A DNA stretch of 64,000 bases. Origin: Paenibacillus sinopodophylli (GTDB taxonomy: Bacteria > Bacillota > Bacilli > Paenibacillales > Paenibacillaceae). Below the pieces are notes generated by a model, which saw nothing but the letters and a program-made list of their open reading frames with translations, did no database searches and was not told the DNA's origin. Location of the stretch: positions 2,029,135-2,093,134 of the forward strand of contig NZ_VDBO01000001.1 in assembly GCF_005930355.1 (NCBI RefSeq), written 5' to 3'. Below, piece by piece: positions 48,319 to 59,018 of the stretch (positions within the stretch are counted from its first letter, which is position 1; every line of letters starts with the position of its first letter). A program made the translations under genes and the position numbers.

Positions 48319-49233
48319 CTATGCCGATGTTTTTGCAACAGTCTTAGGCTTTTGCTTGCCTTTAAGCATGAGCCAGAGCGGGCTCGCAATACAGATTGAA
48401 GAATACGCCCCGCTGGTGAGACCAATAATTTTTGCTAATGCAAACAGCTTGATCGACTCACTTCCGAAAATAAACAAACATACAGCAACAACTAATACGG
48501 CCAATACGGTGTAAATATTTCTGGCCATCGTTTGCCAAATACTTGCGTTTACCATTTCAGCCAGTTGTTCGCGGTTTTTGAATTGTCCAAACCGCAGATT
48601 TTCCCGGATACGGTCAAAGATAACGATTTTATCGTTAATGGAATATCCAATTGTCGTAAGAACTGCAGCGATAAACGGAAGGTCTACTTCCAGACGGAAA
48701 ATGGAGAATAAGGCAATAACCACAAAAGCGTCATATAGAATAGCGATATTCGCAGCAACTGCAAAGCGCCATTCAAATCGAATCATGACATAAATCATAA
48801 TAACGACGCTCGCGGCGAGAATCGCCCATATGGTCTTAATCCCAAGCTCCTGTGCCATGTCTGGGGATACGATGTTAACCTCTGATGATACCTGATCTCC
48901 GTACTTAGCTTTAAAGCCTTCTTGAATTTCGACAATCTTCGCTTGTGACAACACCTCATCGAAACGAGCAGAAATGCGATCGCCTTTAGTACCGCCAACA
49001 GTAGGTGTAATGCCTTCAATTCCAGCCTTCACTAAAATTTCTTTTGCATCCTGCTGGGTAGCAGCTTTTCCCACCAATATATCCATGTTTGTTCCCGCCT
49101 TGAAATCAACACCGAAATTCAGGCTAAAGAACAGTAAGGACAAGATCCCTACTATTGTCAACGTGATTGAGAACAGAAAGAACTTATTGCGGTTCCCAAT
49201 AAAATCGTATCGAATCTTTGTATTAAAGTTCAC
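48319..49233 (-). CDS. secF: Protein translocase subunit SecF
   Basis: This is a membrane component of the SecDF complex that uses the proton gradient to help pull exported proteins across the membrane. It has 304 residues and six membrane helices, a first periplasmic loop after helix 1 (FGVDFKAGTNMDI) and the conserved GYSINDKIVIFDRIREN segment near 205. It is encoded separately from SecD, whose end it overlaps by 11 bp; in B. subtilis the two are fused. Confidence 0.95.
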   Translation of the reverse strand: MNFNTKIRYDFIGNRNKFFLFSITLTIVGILSLLFFSLNFGVDFKAGTNMDILVGKAATQQDAKEILVKAGIEGITPTVGGTKGDRISARFDEVLSQAKIVEIQEGFKAKYGDQVSSEVNIVSPDMAQELGIKTIWAILAASVVIMIYVMIRFEWRFAVAANIAILYDAFVVIALFSIFRLEVDLPFIAAVLTTIGYSINDKIVIFDRIRENLRFGQFKNREQLAEMVNASIWQTMARNIYTVLAVLVVAVCLFIFGSESIKLFALAKIIGLTSGAYSSICIASPLWLMLKGKQKPKTVAKTSA

Positions 49234-50455
49234 GGATTTCTGCCTCCTTCACACCATAATAGCTTGGTTTTGTAAATAGATTACTCTTGATAAGCAGCAT
49301 AATCAAGAAACGGGATAAGAAAATATTCGTCAGCATACTTACAAAAATACTGAAGACCATCGTTAAGGCAAAGCCGCGAATCGCACCGCTACCTAAGAAA
49401 TAAAGCACACCACTAGCAATAATATTTGTAACATTGGCATCCATAATCGTACGGAATGAATTTTTCGAGCCTGCTTTAAGCGAGGATAGCAAGCTTTTGC
49501 CGCTGCGAATCTCTTCCTTGATTCGTTCATACATAATGATGTTCGCATCGACAGCCATCCCTATCCCCAGCACAAAGGCGGCGATACCTGGCAAAGTTAA
49601 CGTGGCGTTCATTAAATTGAAAACAACGAGCAACAGCCACGTATAAGTAATAACTGTTATACCTGCTACAACTCCAGGAATTCGAAACAGAATGAGCAGA
49701 AATACCAGAATGATAACCGTACCAATAATACCCGCCTCAACGGTTTCCTTTAGAGAAGCAAGCCCGAGCTTGGCGCCGACACTTTGCGTATACTTTTCAG
49801 TCAACTTGAGCGGAAGCGCGCCGAGATTAATCATATCTGCCAATTCCTTAGCTTCATCTCTCGTATAATCTCCTGAAATCTGCGCGGAACCTCCAGTAAT
49901 TGGAAAATTGACAGAAGGCTTAGACAGCTCTTTGTCATCGAGATAAATAGCCAAATATTGCCCTGTTAAACGCGTTGTAATTTCTTCGAATTTTTTGGCA
50001 TCCTTGAGCTCAATGGTTACGAACGGCTTGCTTAGGTTATCGTAGCCGATGCCCGCGCCGTTCGGCTTGAAATCACTGCCATCAAGCTCGATTTTCCCGT
50101 CTGGGCCCTTGAATGTCAGAATGATCGGTTTGGCGAGCTTCTCTCGCACCTCAGTTTCGTTCGCCACACCGGCTAGCCGCAACCGGATCCGATTCGAACC
50201 TTCTGGTGTAATCTCAGGCTCTACAATTCCGAGCTCATCTATCCTTTTTTCCAAGCTTCTTGCCGTTTCTTTCAACGATTCCGGCGTTACAGCCTCTCCG
50301 CCCTCAAGCGGGGATGCCTCGTACAAAACCTCAAATCCGCCTTTCAAATCAAGGCCTAGCCTTACGTCTTTCACTAGCGATGGGCTTGTCCAAGCGATAA
50401 CGCCAAACATAATGACAATAATCGCAAGGAAGGCAACAATTCTCTTCCCGAACAT
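49223..50455 (-). CDS. secD: Protein translocase subunit SecD
   Basis: This is the partner of SecF, 410 residues. It has an N-terminal helix followed by RLGLDLKGGFEVLYEA, a P1 extracytoplasmic domain (about 35-235), and five C-terminal helices with GIGMAVDANIIMYERIKEEI near 320 that carries the proton-relay Asp. Translation of secF overlaps its end. Upstream is the comN-like gene with its own terminator. Confidence 0.95.
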   Translation of the reverse strand: MFGKRIVAFLAIIVIMFGVIAWTSPSLVKDVRLGLDLKGGFEVLYEASPLEGGEAVTPESLKETARSLEKRIDELGIVEPEITPEGSNRIRLRLAGVANETEVREKLAKPIILTFKGPDGKIELDGSDFKPNGAGIGYDNLSKPFVTIELKDAKKFEEITTRLTGQYLAIYLDDKELSKPSVNFPITGGSAQISGDYTRDEAKELADMINLGALPLKLTEKYTQSVGAKLGLASLKETVEAGIIGTVIILVFLLILFRIPGVVAGITVITYTWLLLVVFNLMNATLTLPGIAAFVLGIGMAVDANIIMYERIKEEIRSGKSLLSSLKAGSKNSFRTIMDANVTNIIASGVLYFLGSGAIRGFALTMVFSIFVSMLTNIFLSRFLIMLLIKSNLFTKPSYYGVKEAEIREL

Positions 50456-50516
50456 ACGTCTAAATCCCCCTTATGATCTCAATATTCCTATTATACAGAC
50501 GAGGTAAAATCGAGTC

Positions 50517-50556
50517 AAAAAAAAAGAAACCCAATTAATCAGAACGGGTTTCCTTT
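50517..50556 (-). terminator. Terminator at the end of the comN-like gene
   Basis: On the minus strand GGAAACCCG...TTGGGTTTC is followed by nine T. The stem begins inside the last codons of the gene, separating it from secD. Confidence 0.8.
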
Positions 50557-50778
50557 GTATGCGCTAATCGTCAAGAAATTCATAAATTTCGTCACTTTCA
50601 GCGATAAAATATCGTTCACCAATTCATGAAGTTCAGGCTCGCCTGTCTTCTTATACTTCTCGCTGACACACGCCCATATCTCTTGGCCCGAAACATGCTC
50701 ATACCCGATCAGATGAAACTCTTCCGCTTTACTCATACACAGTTCCTCTATCACGCGGTTTAATTCTTCGTCATCCAT
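50539..50778 (-). CDS. ComN-like post-transcriptional regulator
   Basis: This 79-residue protein is similar to B. subtilis ComN (YrzD), which controls comE mRNA and polar localisation with DivIVA. Features are the helical start DEELNRVIEELCMSKAEEF, the middle QEIWACVSEKYKKTGEPELHELVNDIL and a short C-terminal FMNFLTISAYK. Its location next to secD supports the call. A GGAGGCGC ribosome-binding site precedes the ATG. Confidence 0.8.
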   Translation of the reverse strand: MDDEELNRVIEELCMSKAEEFHLIGYEHVSGQEIWACVSEKYKKTGEPELHELVNDILSLKVTKFMNFLTISAYKGNPF

Positions 50779-50859
50779 GCTGCGCCTCCTAATGCCTTGT
50801 TACATCAACGATGATTCATATAAGAAAGGATAAGCTGCACGTTATTATCCGACCTATTA

Positions 50860-50910
50860 CCAAGGTGAAACGGCTCTTGCCGTCCTTCGGCGATACGGAA
50901 CGATTCAGTC
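50860..50910 (+). repeat. Family A element, 5' module only
   Basis: CAAGGTGAAACGGCTCTTGCCGTCC...ACGATTC has the first hairpin (ACGGC/GCCGT with loop TCTT) but not the AAATATAG hairpin. The surrounding 332-bp gap before spoVB holds no gene I can support. Confidence 0.7.
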
Positions 50911-51110
50911 TTCCTAATTGCTGTATTCCAAATATTCGCTGCCCACCACCCGAATTCCTTCCCGTTATCTAAGCATTCTGCAAATTGAGTGACATGGAAC
51001 TGGACATGCCGAGCATAAAGATGATAGTAAAAGCCTGTCTCACAGCTTAGGCTATTTGCCAAGTCAGGAGCAGCTCAGCTATTCCATAATAGAGAAGAGG
51101 GTAATCCAGT

Positions 51111-52694
51111 ATGGCGAAGCAGAACCATTCAACCAAGCAAACGTTTATCAAAGGTGCTATGATATTGCTTGCCGCAGGCATAATCAATCGATTGCTTGGG
51201 TTTGTGCCACGTATCGCGTTGCCTCGCATCATTGGGGCGGAAGGCGTAGGTTTGTATCAGCTTAGCTATCCCTTTCTAACCGTCATGCTAACCATTATAA
51301 CCGGCGGCATTCCGCTTGCGGTAGCGAAATGGATTGCAGAAGCTGAGTCACAGGGCGATTCGGCTCGTGTCAAATATATTTTCCGCACCGCAATGGGATT
51401 AGTCGCGTTTCTCGGAATTGTAATGACTGGCGTCATGCTGCTTGGGGCCAAATGGATTACGACACATGTCCTACCAGATGCACGTGTGTACCAGACCTTT
51501 CTGGTCATGACGCCTATGCTTATCATTATTGGTTTATCCTCTGTCTATCGGGGTTATTTCCAAGGTAAGCAGAATATGATTCCTACAGCTGTGTCGCAAA
51601 TCGTGGAAACGGTGCTTCGCATCATCGCTTCCCTCTTCTTCGCTTATTTATTTCTCCCATATGGCCTGGAATGGGCTGCTGCTGGAGCGATGCTCGGTGC
51701 GGTCATTGGAGAGATCGGCGGGTTAGCCGTCTTATTATGGAAATATTACCGTGACAAAGTTGCGAGCAAGCATACAAACGCACAACTACAACCTGCATCT
51801 TCATCATCAATCCCAAGCAAACCTGTACTCCGAAGATTACTCAGTTTATCTATTCCTGTAACAGGCAGCAGGCTCATTGGTTCATTCTCTTATTTGCTTG
51901 AGTCCATCCTTACCGCACGCAGTCTAGCGGCGGCAGGCATCGCAACTGGCATCGCAACTGCACAATACGGTGCTCTTCAAGGTATGATCGTTCCGCTACT
52001 GCTGCTTCCCACTGCGTTAACCTACTCGCTAGCGGTGTCACTTGTCCCTTCCTTGTCGGAGGCAGCAGCTAGAGGTGACCATTCCTTAATTCATAAAAGA
52101 CTGCATCAATCGATGAGACTTTCTCTCGTGTCCGGTGCCCCATTTGTCGTTATTATGGTTTTATTCGCCGAACCGATCTGTCGCATGCTTTATAACCATG
52201 CAGACATTGCACCTATGCTCCAGCTTATCGCGCCTGTTGGCATCTTTATTTATTTACAAGCTCCACTACAAGCCGCTCTTCAAGCGCTTAATAAACCCGG
52301 AACCGCATTAATCAACACGTTAATTGGTGCGGTCGTAAAGCTATTCCTCATTGCGCAGCTTGCATCTGACCCGGCATACGGCATCTATGGAGCGCTAATC
52401 GCGATAAACGTCAATATCGTTCTAGTTACCGTACTACATGCCATTAGCGTCTTGAGATTTATAGGCTTCCATATGAAGCTGCTCGACTTTGTCAAAGTTG
52501 GAGCCGCTATGGTCATGATGGGCGCCGCTGCCCAATATACGATGAATCAGCAGCCACTCCCGGCTGAATGGATAAATTTGCTGCTTGCCTGCGCTGCAAG
52601 TGCCATTATTTACTTAATTCTTATGATCCTGATGAAAATTATCGACCGTCACGATATGATTAGAATTCCGTTATTCGGCAAATGGTTTAAATAG
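51111..52694 (+). CDS. Polysaccharide biosynthesis / SpoVB family flippase
   Basis: This is a MOP-superfamily membrane protein of 527 residues with about 14 hydrophobic segments, beginning with the typical KGAMILLAAGIINRLLGFVP. SpoVB of B. subtilis is a lipid II or glycan flippase needed for the spore cortex, and the gene lies at the same place between comN and yrbG, so SpoVB is the best candidate. Some Paenibacillaceae carry several paralogues, so function is inferred from synteny. AGAGGGTAATCC precedes the ATG, and it is convergent with the DUF421 gene. Confidence 0.85.
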   Translation: MAKQNHSTKQTFIKGAMILLAAGIINRLLGFVPRIALPRIIGAEGVGLYQLSYPFLTVMLTIITGGIPLAVAKWIAEAESQGDSARVKYIFRTAMGLVAFLGIVMTGVMLLGAKWITTHVLPDARVYQTFLVMTPMLIIIGLSSVYRGYFQGKQNMIPTAVSQIVETVLRIIASLFFAYLFLPYGLEWAAAGAMLGAVIGEIGGLAVLLWKYYRDKVASKHTNAQLQPASSSSIPSKPVLRRLLSLSIPVTGSRLIGSFSYLLESILTARSLAAAGIATGIATAQYGALQGMIVPLLLLPTALTYSLAVSLVPSLSEAAARGDHSLIHKRLHQSMRLSLVSGAPFVVIMVLFAEPICRMLYNHADIAPMLQLIAPVGIFIYLQAPLQAALQALNKPGTALINTLIGAVVKLFLIAQLASDPAYGIYGALIAINVNIVLVTVLHAISVLRFIGFHMKLLDFVKVGAAMVMMGAAAQYTMNQQPLPAEWINLLLACAASAIIYLILMILMKIIDRHDMIRIPLFGKWFK

Positions 52695-52707
52695 CCTAAT
52701 CGACAAT

Positions 52708-52756
52708 AAACAGCGGTAGAAAGAGGAGAAATCCCTCTTCTTACCGCTGTTTTTTA
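52708..52756. terminator. Bidirectional terminator between the spoVB-like and DUF421 genes
   Basis: AACAGCGGTAGAAAGAGG and CCTCTTCTTACCGCTGTT form a long stem followed by T on both sides. It overlaps the last DUF421 codons. Confidence 0.85.
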
Positions 52757-53499
52757 TCATGCATATCGACGAATAGCTTTCCTTTATGGTCTATCGTGCA
52801 AAAAAACACATCCTTAAAGTCTGTGACCCCTTTTTCCTGCAGCACATTTTTAAGCCAAAATCTTGTTTTCTCAAGCTTCTCCAAATTTCTATCCTGAACT
52901 TTGCCATCCATAATCAGCGGCACAGGCAATATTTCAAACCGATATTTTGATGGAATAACTTTGGACGGATCAAATGTCTTCAAATTCCTGTCATTCGTCT
53001 TATTTCCAACAAACGGATTATCGTTTCCGCTATTCTCGGATGACTTCGTATCCTCTTTTGGAATGACGGACAGCTTCCCACTCGTTTCCAATATTGCAAA
53101 TTCCACGTCTGAAACCGCGCTTATTTTGTTCTCTCGTAATTGAAGCATTAAATCGTCTAGGTTGTATCGCTGTTTTCGCATAACGTCACTATTTAATTTG
53201 CCTTTGTCAATAATGACGCTAGGCTTGCCGTCGAACAGCAGCCTCAACCTGCGGCTTTTCATCGTCATAAATGCACTTCCTACTTGAATGAGCAGCAAGA
53301 TAACCATTGGCATGATGCCGCTCCACATCGATCGATCCATATCCTCAATCACAATAACCGCTATCTCCGCGATCATAACGGAAATGACAAGATCGAACAC
53401 TGAGAGCTTTCCAATTTCTCGCTTTCCCATAAAGCGCATGATCAGAAACACAACGAAGTAAATAATCACCGTCCGGATTAACAGGCTCCAGAATTCCAA
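52741..53499 (-). CDS. DUF421 family membrane protein (YetF/YrbG-like)
   Basis: This is a membrane protein with three N-terminal helices (about 5-85) followed by two cytoplasmic DUF421 domains. In spore formers, members act in spore membranes; the SpoVA-associated 2Duf proteins are related. The start is a TTG after GGAGGAGG, giving 252 residues (LEFWSLLIRTVIIYF); the frame is open 19 codons more without support. Motifs are FMGKREIGKLSVFDLV and the KPSVIIDKGKLN segment. Two tandem family A elements lie directly upstream. Confidence 0.87.
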   Translation of the reverse strand: MEFWSLLIRTVIIYFVVFLIMRFMGKREIGKLSVFDLVISVMIAEIAVIVIEDMDRSMWSGIMPMVILLLIQVGSAFMTMKSRRLRLLFDGKPSVIIDKGKLNSDVMRKQRYNLDDLMLQLRENKISAVSDVEFAILETSGKLSVIPKEDTKSSENSGNDNPFVGNKTNDRNLKTFDPSKVIPSKYRFEILPVPLIMDGKVQDRNLEKLEKTRFWLKNVLQEKGVTDFKDVFFCTIDHKGKLFVDMHDKKQR

Positions 53500-53552
53500 G
53501 CGGAAACCTCCTCCTCGACTTATGTCATGTGAGCTGTAGTCAGCTCCTTTGT

Positions 53553-53650
53553 TCAAATATAGGAAAGCATACGATTCCGCAATCCTTTCTCTATATTTCT
53601 CGGAATGAAACGCGCCGTGCCACCAAGGACGGCGACAGCCGTTTCACCTT
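53553..53650 (-). repeat. Family A element, tandem copy 1
   Basis: A full copy in reverse orientation: AAATATAGGAAAGCATACG...CTTTCTCTATATTTCTCGG, then AATGAAACGCGCC...ACGGCGACAGCCGTTTCACCTT. It is nearly identical to the next copy; the only differences seen are CCGCAATCC against CCATAATCC, GTGCC against GCGCC, and AAGGACG against AAGAACG. Confidence 0.92.
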
Positions 53651-53748
53651 GAAATATAGGAAAGCATACGATTCCATAATCCTTTCTCTATATTTCTCGG
53701 AATGAAACGCGCCGCGCCACCAAGAACGGCGACAGCCGTTTCACCTTG
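53651..53748 (-). repeat. Family A element, tandem copy 2
   Basis: The second full copy, directly abutting the first in the same orientation. Here the first hairpin is a perfect AACGGC-TGTC-GCCGTT. Confidence 0.92.
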
Positions 53749-53913
53749 GTAAAGGTATTCTCACCTGCCGTCGATAACCTCATACTCTGCAAGCTTATAC
53801 GAATATATGGCAAGACAGTTCATATTTCCAGTACTTTCATACAGTAGTTGTACTATTCCGGCTAGCTTGACCATATGGTTAAGTAATAAGTACCAATCAT
53901 AGGGGGGAATTTG

Positions 53914-54309
53914 ATGAGCTCGGTAAAACAAGCTATTAAACCACCATTAATTGCATCACCGCTGCTTGCCGGAGTGCTTTTTTCGATTATTTGGCTGGCA
54001 GCAGGCGCCTTGCTGTTATCCTTTCTACTGCATTTCACAAGCATGAAGGAAAGCAGCCTTGCGACGAATGCCTTGCTCGTTCATGGCTTTGCATCGCTTG
54101 CTGGCGGTTTTACATCGGGAAGGCGATCTGAGAACAAGGGCTGGTATAATGGCGGTTTACTTGGTTTCATATATGGAGCAATCGTCATTATCATCAGCTT
54201 TCTTGCATCTGACGCATCACTTTCGCTCCATAGCGCACTTCTGCTTGGCTTGTCTCTTCTTGCAGGTGCCTTCGGTGGAATCATTGGCGTCAACATGAAA
54301 AAGCAATAA
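53914..54309 (+). CDS. TIGR04086 family membrane protein (YrzE-like)
   Basis: This is a small membrane protein of 131 residues with four hydrophobic segments (about 15-40, 48-65, 75-95, 100-125). A GGGGGG ribosome-binding site supports the ATG; a TTG one codon upstream is possible. The family, named TIGR04086, occurs next to yajC in spore formers and has no known function. It is convergent with yajC, with a shared terminator. Confidence 0.82.
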   Translation: MSSVKQAIKPPLIASPLLAGVLFSIIWLAAGALLLSFLLHFTSMKESSLATNALLVHGFASLAGGFTSGRRSENKGWYNGGLLGFIYGAIVIIISFLASDASLSLHSALLLGLSLLAGAFGGIIGVNMKKQ

Positions 54310-54348
54310 AAAAAGGCTGACATGATGGCATGTCAGCCTTTTTTTATT
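54307..54348. terminator. Bidirectional terminator between the TIGR04086 gene and yajC
   Basis: AAAAAAAGGCTGACATG-ATGG-CATGTCAGCCTTTTTTT is a perfect 10-bp stem flanked by A and T runs. Confidence 0.92.
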
Positions 54349-54664
54349 ATTTTTCCAAATCAACTGCTGCTGGTGCAGAGTTAATGATTGTGTTGATCGC
54401 ACTGCGCTCGAATGTCATTTTCGTTGTATCGTTTACACGAAGTACAACTGTGTCATCGCTAAGCTCTACAACCGTGCCGTGCAAACCACCAATTGTTGAA
54501 ATTTTATCGCCTTTTTTCAATTGGTTGAGCATGGAAGTACGTTGCTTCTGTTTCTTCTGCTGCGGACGAATAAGCAAGAAATAAAACACCGCGAACATCA
54601 GCACAAACGGGCCAACCATTTTTAGGATGTTAGTTTGACTTGCTGCTTCAGCTGCTAGCCACAT
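54347..54664 (-). CDS. yajC: Preprotein translocase subunit YajC
   Basis: This is a small auxiliary membrane protein of the SecDF-YajC complex. The ATG after AAAGGGGGG gives 105 residues. One transmembrane helix (about 14-33, GPFVLMFAVFYFLLI) is followed by RPQQKKQKQRTSMLNQLKKG and a cytoplasmic beta-rich domain with GGLHGTVVEL. It lies 14 bp downstream of tgt, the usual bacterial order. Confidence 0.93.
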   Translation of the reverse strand: MWLAAEAASQTNILKMVGPFVLMFAVFYFLLIRPQQKKQKQRTSMLNQLKKGDKISTIGGLHGTVVELSDDTVVLRVNDTTKMTFERSAINTIINSAPAAVDLEK

Positions 54665-54678
54665 CGAAATCCCCCCTT

Positions 54679-55815
<1,137 letters not shown>

Positions 55816-55834
55816 TCACGCTTCCTATTCCTAG

Positions 55835-56881
55835 TTAGTAAATAAACATTGCATCACCGAAGCTAAAGAAACGATATTCATGAGCAATCGCTTCTTCATA
55901 GGCACGCATAACCTCATCACGACCAGCCAGCGCACTTACGAGCATAACTAGCGTAGATTTTGGCAAATGAAAATTAGTCAATAGCGCATTAACGAGCTTA
56001 AACTCGTAGCCTGGGAATATAAAAATCGAGGTCCAGCCGCTGCAAGCTTCTAGTGGATTCCCTTCGAATCTTGCTGCTACCGTCTCCAATGTTCTCGAAG
56101 AGGTTGTCCCCACTGCAATAATACGCGCGCCAGTCTGTTTGGCTTCATTTATTATTGCGGCATTCTGCTCGTTCAGCTCATAATATTCGGAATGCATCTC
56201 ATGATCCTCTACCAAGTCAACCGACATTGGACGGAAAGTGCCGAGTCCCACATGAAGTGTTACGTACGCAAGCTTCACTCCCTTTGCCTGCAGCCTGGCT
56301 AGAAATTCATCTGTGAAATGAAGACCGGCAGTAGGCGCAGCAGCAGAGCCTGCATGCTTCGAGTAAACGGTCTGATAGCGTTCGCACTCCTCAAGCCGCT
56401 CCTTAATATAAGGAGGCAATGGCATTTCGCCTAAACGATCCAAGAGCTCTTGGAAAATACCTTCATATTCGAAACGGATCGTTCTACCGCCCATCTCGCC
56501 TTCCTTCTCGATTACAGCTCTAAGCAAAGGATTGCCTTGCCCGTCATCTCCAAAAGAAAGTGCCGTACCTACCTTTAACCGCTTGGCTGGCTTGCCAAGC
56601 GCCTCCCAGCTGTCGCCTTCAAGCTGTTTTAGAAGCAGCAGCTCAATCTTAGCGCCCGTATCGCTTTTGATGCCTGTTAAGCGTGCTGGAATTACTCTAG
56701 TATCATTGAGGACAAGAACATCCCCTGACTTCACATACTGCTCCAAATCTGTAAATCTGTTATGAGTGATTTCGCCTGTTTGCTTGTTTAGCGCAAGCAG
56801 CCTTGAGGCTGTGCGATCAAGCAGTGGCGTTTGGGCAATGAGATGTTCCGGCAATTCAAAGTCAAACCATTCTACGTTCAT
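55835..56881 (-). CDS. queA: S-adenosylmethionine:tRNA ribosyltransferase-isomerase QueA
   Basis: QueA transfers and isomerises the ribosyl group of S-adenosylmethionine onto preQ1 in tRNA, giving epoxyqueuosine. It has 348 residues. Typical motifs are the N-terminal [18 protein letters not shown] segment, [15 protein letters not shown], the [10 protein letters not shown] block near 190, and [17 protein letters not shown] near 300. It starts 10 bp after the SpoIID-like gene. Confidence 0.97.
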   Translation of the reverse strand: MNVEWFDFELPEHLIAQTPLLDRTASRLLALNKQTGEITHNRFTDLEQYVKSGDVLVLNDTRVIPARLTGIKSDTGAKIELLLLKQLEGDSWEALGKPAKRLKVGTALSFGDDGQGNPLLRAVIEKEGEMGGRTIRFEYEGIFQELLDRLGEMPLPPYIKERLEECERYQTVYSKHAGSAAAPTAGLHFTDEFLARLQAKGVKLAYVTLHVGLGTFRPMSVDLVEDHEMHSEYYELNEQNAAIINEAKQTGARIIAVGTTSSRTLETVAARFEGNPLEACSGWTSIFIFPGYEFKLVNALLTNFHLPKSTLVMLVSALAGRDEVMRAYEEAIAHEYRFFSFGDAMFIY

Positions 56882-56891
56882 ATCGATTCAA

Positions 56892-59018
56892 TCATTCCTT
56901 AGCGATGGTTACATCTTTGTAGTAGTATTTCAAAATATATTGATAGTCATACCCTTGCTGAGCAAGGCTTAAAGCACCATATTGAGATAATCCAACACCG
57001 TGTCCGTTACCTGTACCGATGAAACGGAAGGAAGGCTCCTTGGTTGAGGCGCGTAATTGCTTGCTGCCATCCAGAATAAACAAATTAGACTGACTGGCCT
57101 CAGTTACCTTGCCGCCAGCAGTAATCACATACACAGGCGCGGTGTCACTTGGCTTCGTCCTTGTTGCTGATCCAGCACCTAGCAGCGAAACCTTAGCGGT
57201 TTCTTCAATTTGAAAGAGCGTGCTTGGCAGCGAACCGTCTATGCCAAGCGTACTGCGGAACATATCCGGATAGCTCACATTCAGCTTCTGACCATTAGCC
57301 AGAATCTCCGTAGCACGTCCAGAAGCTCCGCTTTGGCTGACTTCCAACGTACGCAGCGGACCCGTTATTGGCGTTTTCACTCTCGCATTGATAACTGTCA
57401 GCATCTCTTGCGGCGTATAAGGGCCTCTTACCCAAGACATGGAATTCGATTCCACTTTTTTCTCGAGCACGATGACCCTAGTTCCGCTCTCTGCCGTCGC
57501 AACAACTGGAATCGCATCTTGAATTTGCGGATGCTTCCGTACCTTCGTACCATTCGTATTCACCTGCATAATGGAGCTTCCAGCTGCCGTTGTTTGTCCT
57601 GTCTCATCAAGCAAGTCATCCCGAACATATCCGAGTAACCCACTTGGCAGCACAACGCGGTACCAGCTGTGTAAGCCCACCTCGCTTGAGGTATCAGGAC
57701 TTTTCACCGCCTGCAAATAAGGGACTGCATTTCCCCAAATCTCCTTAGCGTCCGCTGTCATGCCACCGCTGCTCGCTGCAAATAACGCCTCAATGACTTT
57801 GTCATTGTATAAGGCTACTTCTCCTGCCGTATCATCAACAGCGGCAATGGTAGACGCTCTCTCTGAGCCTGTGCCATAGTAAGCCTGACTCAAGGTTGTG
57901 TCCACAACATGAGCAATTTGAAACCCAAAGCCTTTGTTCAGCGCATACGAGCGAGCAGCAACTGCTTGTGCTTTAAGCGCTTCTGCTGGCCAGGTAGAAT
58001 ACATTTCTACGCCGACAACGGAGTAAAGATATTGTTCGAATGGCAGCTCATTAATAACCGCCATCCGACCATTAAGCATACTAAGCTCAAATTGCCCGCG
58101 ATAGCTGCGATTACTTCGCTCCGTCAGCTTGATTGGGTCAGAGCCGACTGGAGCGATCGAAATCTTAGTGTCGCTTCCTGCAAACATATAAAGCTCTGAA
58201 TTACTTTCCGCTTTAGCGCTCACGGTATGATCATTACGCAGCAATAGATAAGGCAGTTTGGTATCTGCCGTTTTCAATGTGCTTCCACCAGCTGCTTTCG
58301 AAGCAGCTGCCTGTACAATCTGAAGCTCCGCATCTGTTAATGCAGCGCCTACCATGACGGAGTAGCTTGCCGTGCCTGTTTGGGAGGAGCGGACAGCGAC
58401 GAAAGCATCCAAGCCCGCAGCACCGAAGCCGCTGGCAGCCGCTATAGCTTCCGTCTTCCCTGCATACGCAGCGCTCTCCAAGTGCAAAGGTCCTTGCTGA
58501 ACAGCCTTAAATCCGCCAACAAGCTTGGAGAGTTCGCTGTCAGCTGTCCATTTGGTACCAGCTGCTGCCGCTTCTGCCGCTGTCTTGTATGTACCTTCAA
58601 TAACTTGGTAAATGATTGTGCCGTTTTTGGAAAGCGAAGTGAGGAAAGCCGCTCCCTTTAACGCTTGCAGTCTCTTCTGAACAGCTAATGCTGATGCAAA
58701 AGTCGATGACTCATACACCTTTACTTTAAAGCTGTCTGGGGCAAAACGCACATTTGTTCCGCCAGATACATTAAACCAGCTGCTCACGCCGTCCGGCTGC
58801 CTTGAGCCTATGCTGAGGCCGCTTGGCGACGAGAAGGTTGCCGCAGCAGTTGTATCATCATATTTCCCAGGCAATTGCATAAATAGAGCAACGCGAATAA
58901 GATCAAGCTTTGGTACTGCTGCATGTGACGGTGAACCCGTCCATGAGGTTGCAAGAAGCATAATCGCAACAACTAGCATCGTATATTGCTTCAGCTTCAG
59001 TGACCGTTTATTTGCCAT
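56892..59018 (-). CDS. SpoIID/LytB domain protein
   Basis: This is an exported protein of 708 residues. The ATG after AGAGGAGAG overlaps the upstream gene by 11 bp. A signal peptide (1-34) is followed by SPOR-like repeats (about 60-250) that may bind denuded glycan. The SpoIID domain begins with EQYLYSVVGVEMYSTWPAEA near 335 and is interrupted by an insertion of about 200 residues with SH3-like features. It ends with GNGHGVGLSQYGALSLAQ. SpoIID is a lytic transglycosylase of engulfment, and LytB enhances autolysins. The catalytic Glu is likely in GVEM. It is probably a paralogue, not the classical SpoIID, which is about 340 residues. Confidence 0.88.
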   Translation of the reverse strand: MANKRSLKLKQYTMLVVAIMLLATSWTGSPSHAAVPKLDLIRVALFMQLPGKYDDTTAAATFSSPSGLSIGSRQPDGVSSWFNVSGGTNVRFAPDSFKVKVYESSTFASALAVQKRLQALKGAAFLTSLSKNGTIIYQVIEGTYKTAAEAAAAGTKWTADSELSKLVGGFKAVQQGPLHLESAAYAGKTEAIAAASGFGAAGLDAFVAVRSSQTGTASYSVMVGAALTDAELQIVQAAASKAAGGSTLKTADTKLPYLLLRNDHTVSAKAESNSELYMFAGSDTKISIAPVGSDPIKLTERSNRSYRGQFELSMLNGRMAVINELPFEQYLYSVVGVEMYSTWPAEALKAQAVAARSYALNKGFGFQIAHVVDTTLSQAYYGTGSERASTIAAVDDTAGEVALYNDKVIEALFAASSGGMTADAKEIWGNAVPYLQAVKSPDTSSEVGLHSWYRVVLPSGLLGYVRDDLLDETGQTTAAGSSIMQVNTNGTKVRKHPQIQDAIPVVATAESGTRVIVLEKKVESNSMSWVRGPYTPQEMLTVINARVKTPITGPLRTLEVSQSGASGRATEILANGQKLNVSYPDMFRSTLGIDGSLPSTLFQIEETAKVSLLGAGSATRTKPSDTAPVYVITAGGKVTEASQSNLFILDGSKQLRASTKEPSFRFIGTGNGHGVGLSQYGALSLAQQGYDYQYILKYYYKDVTIAKE

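Noticed and set aside
50805..51062. 85-codon minus-strand frame upstream of the spoVB-like gene
   Set aside because: Its middle is translated from a family A half-copy, it has no ribosome-binding site, and the sequence is not protein-like.
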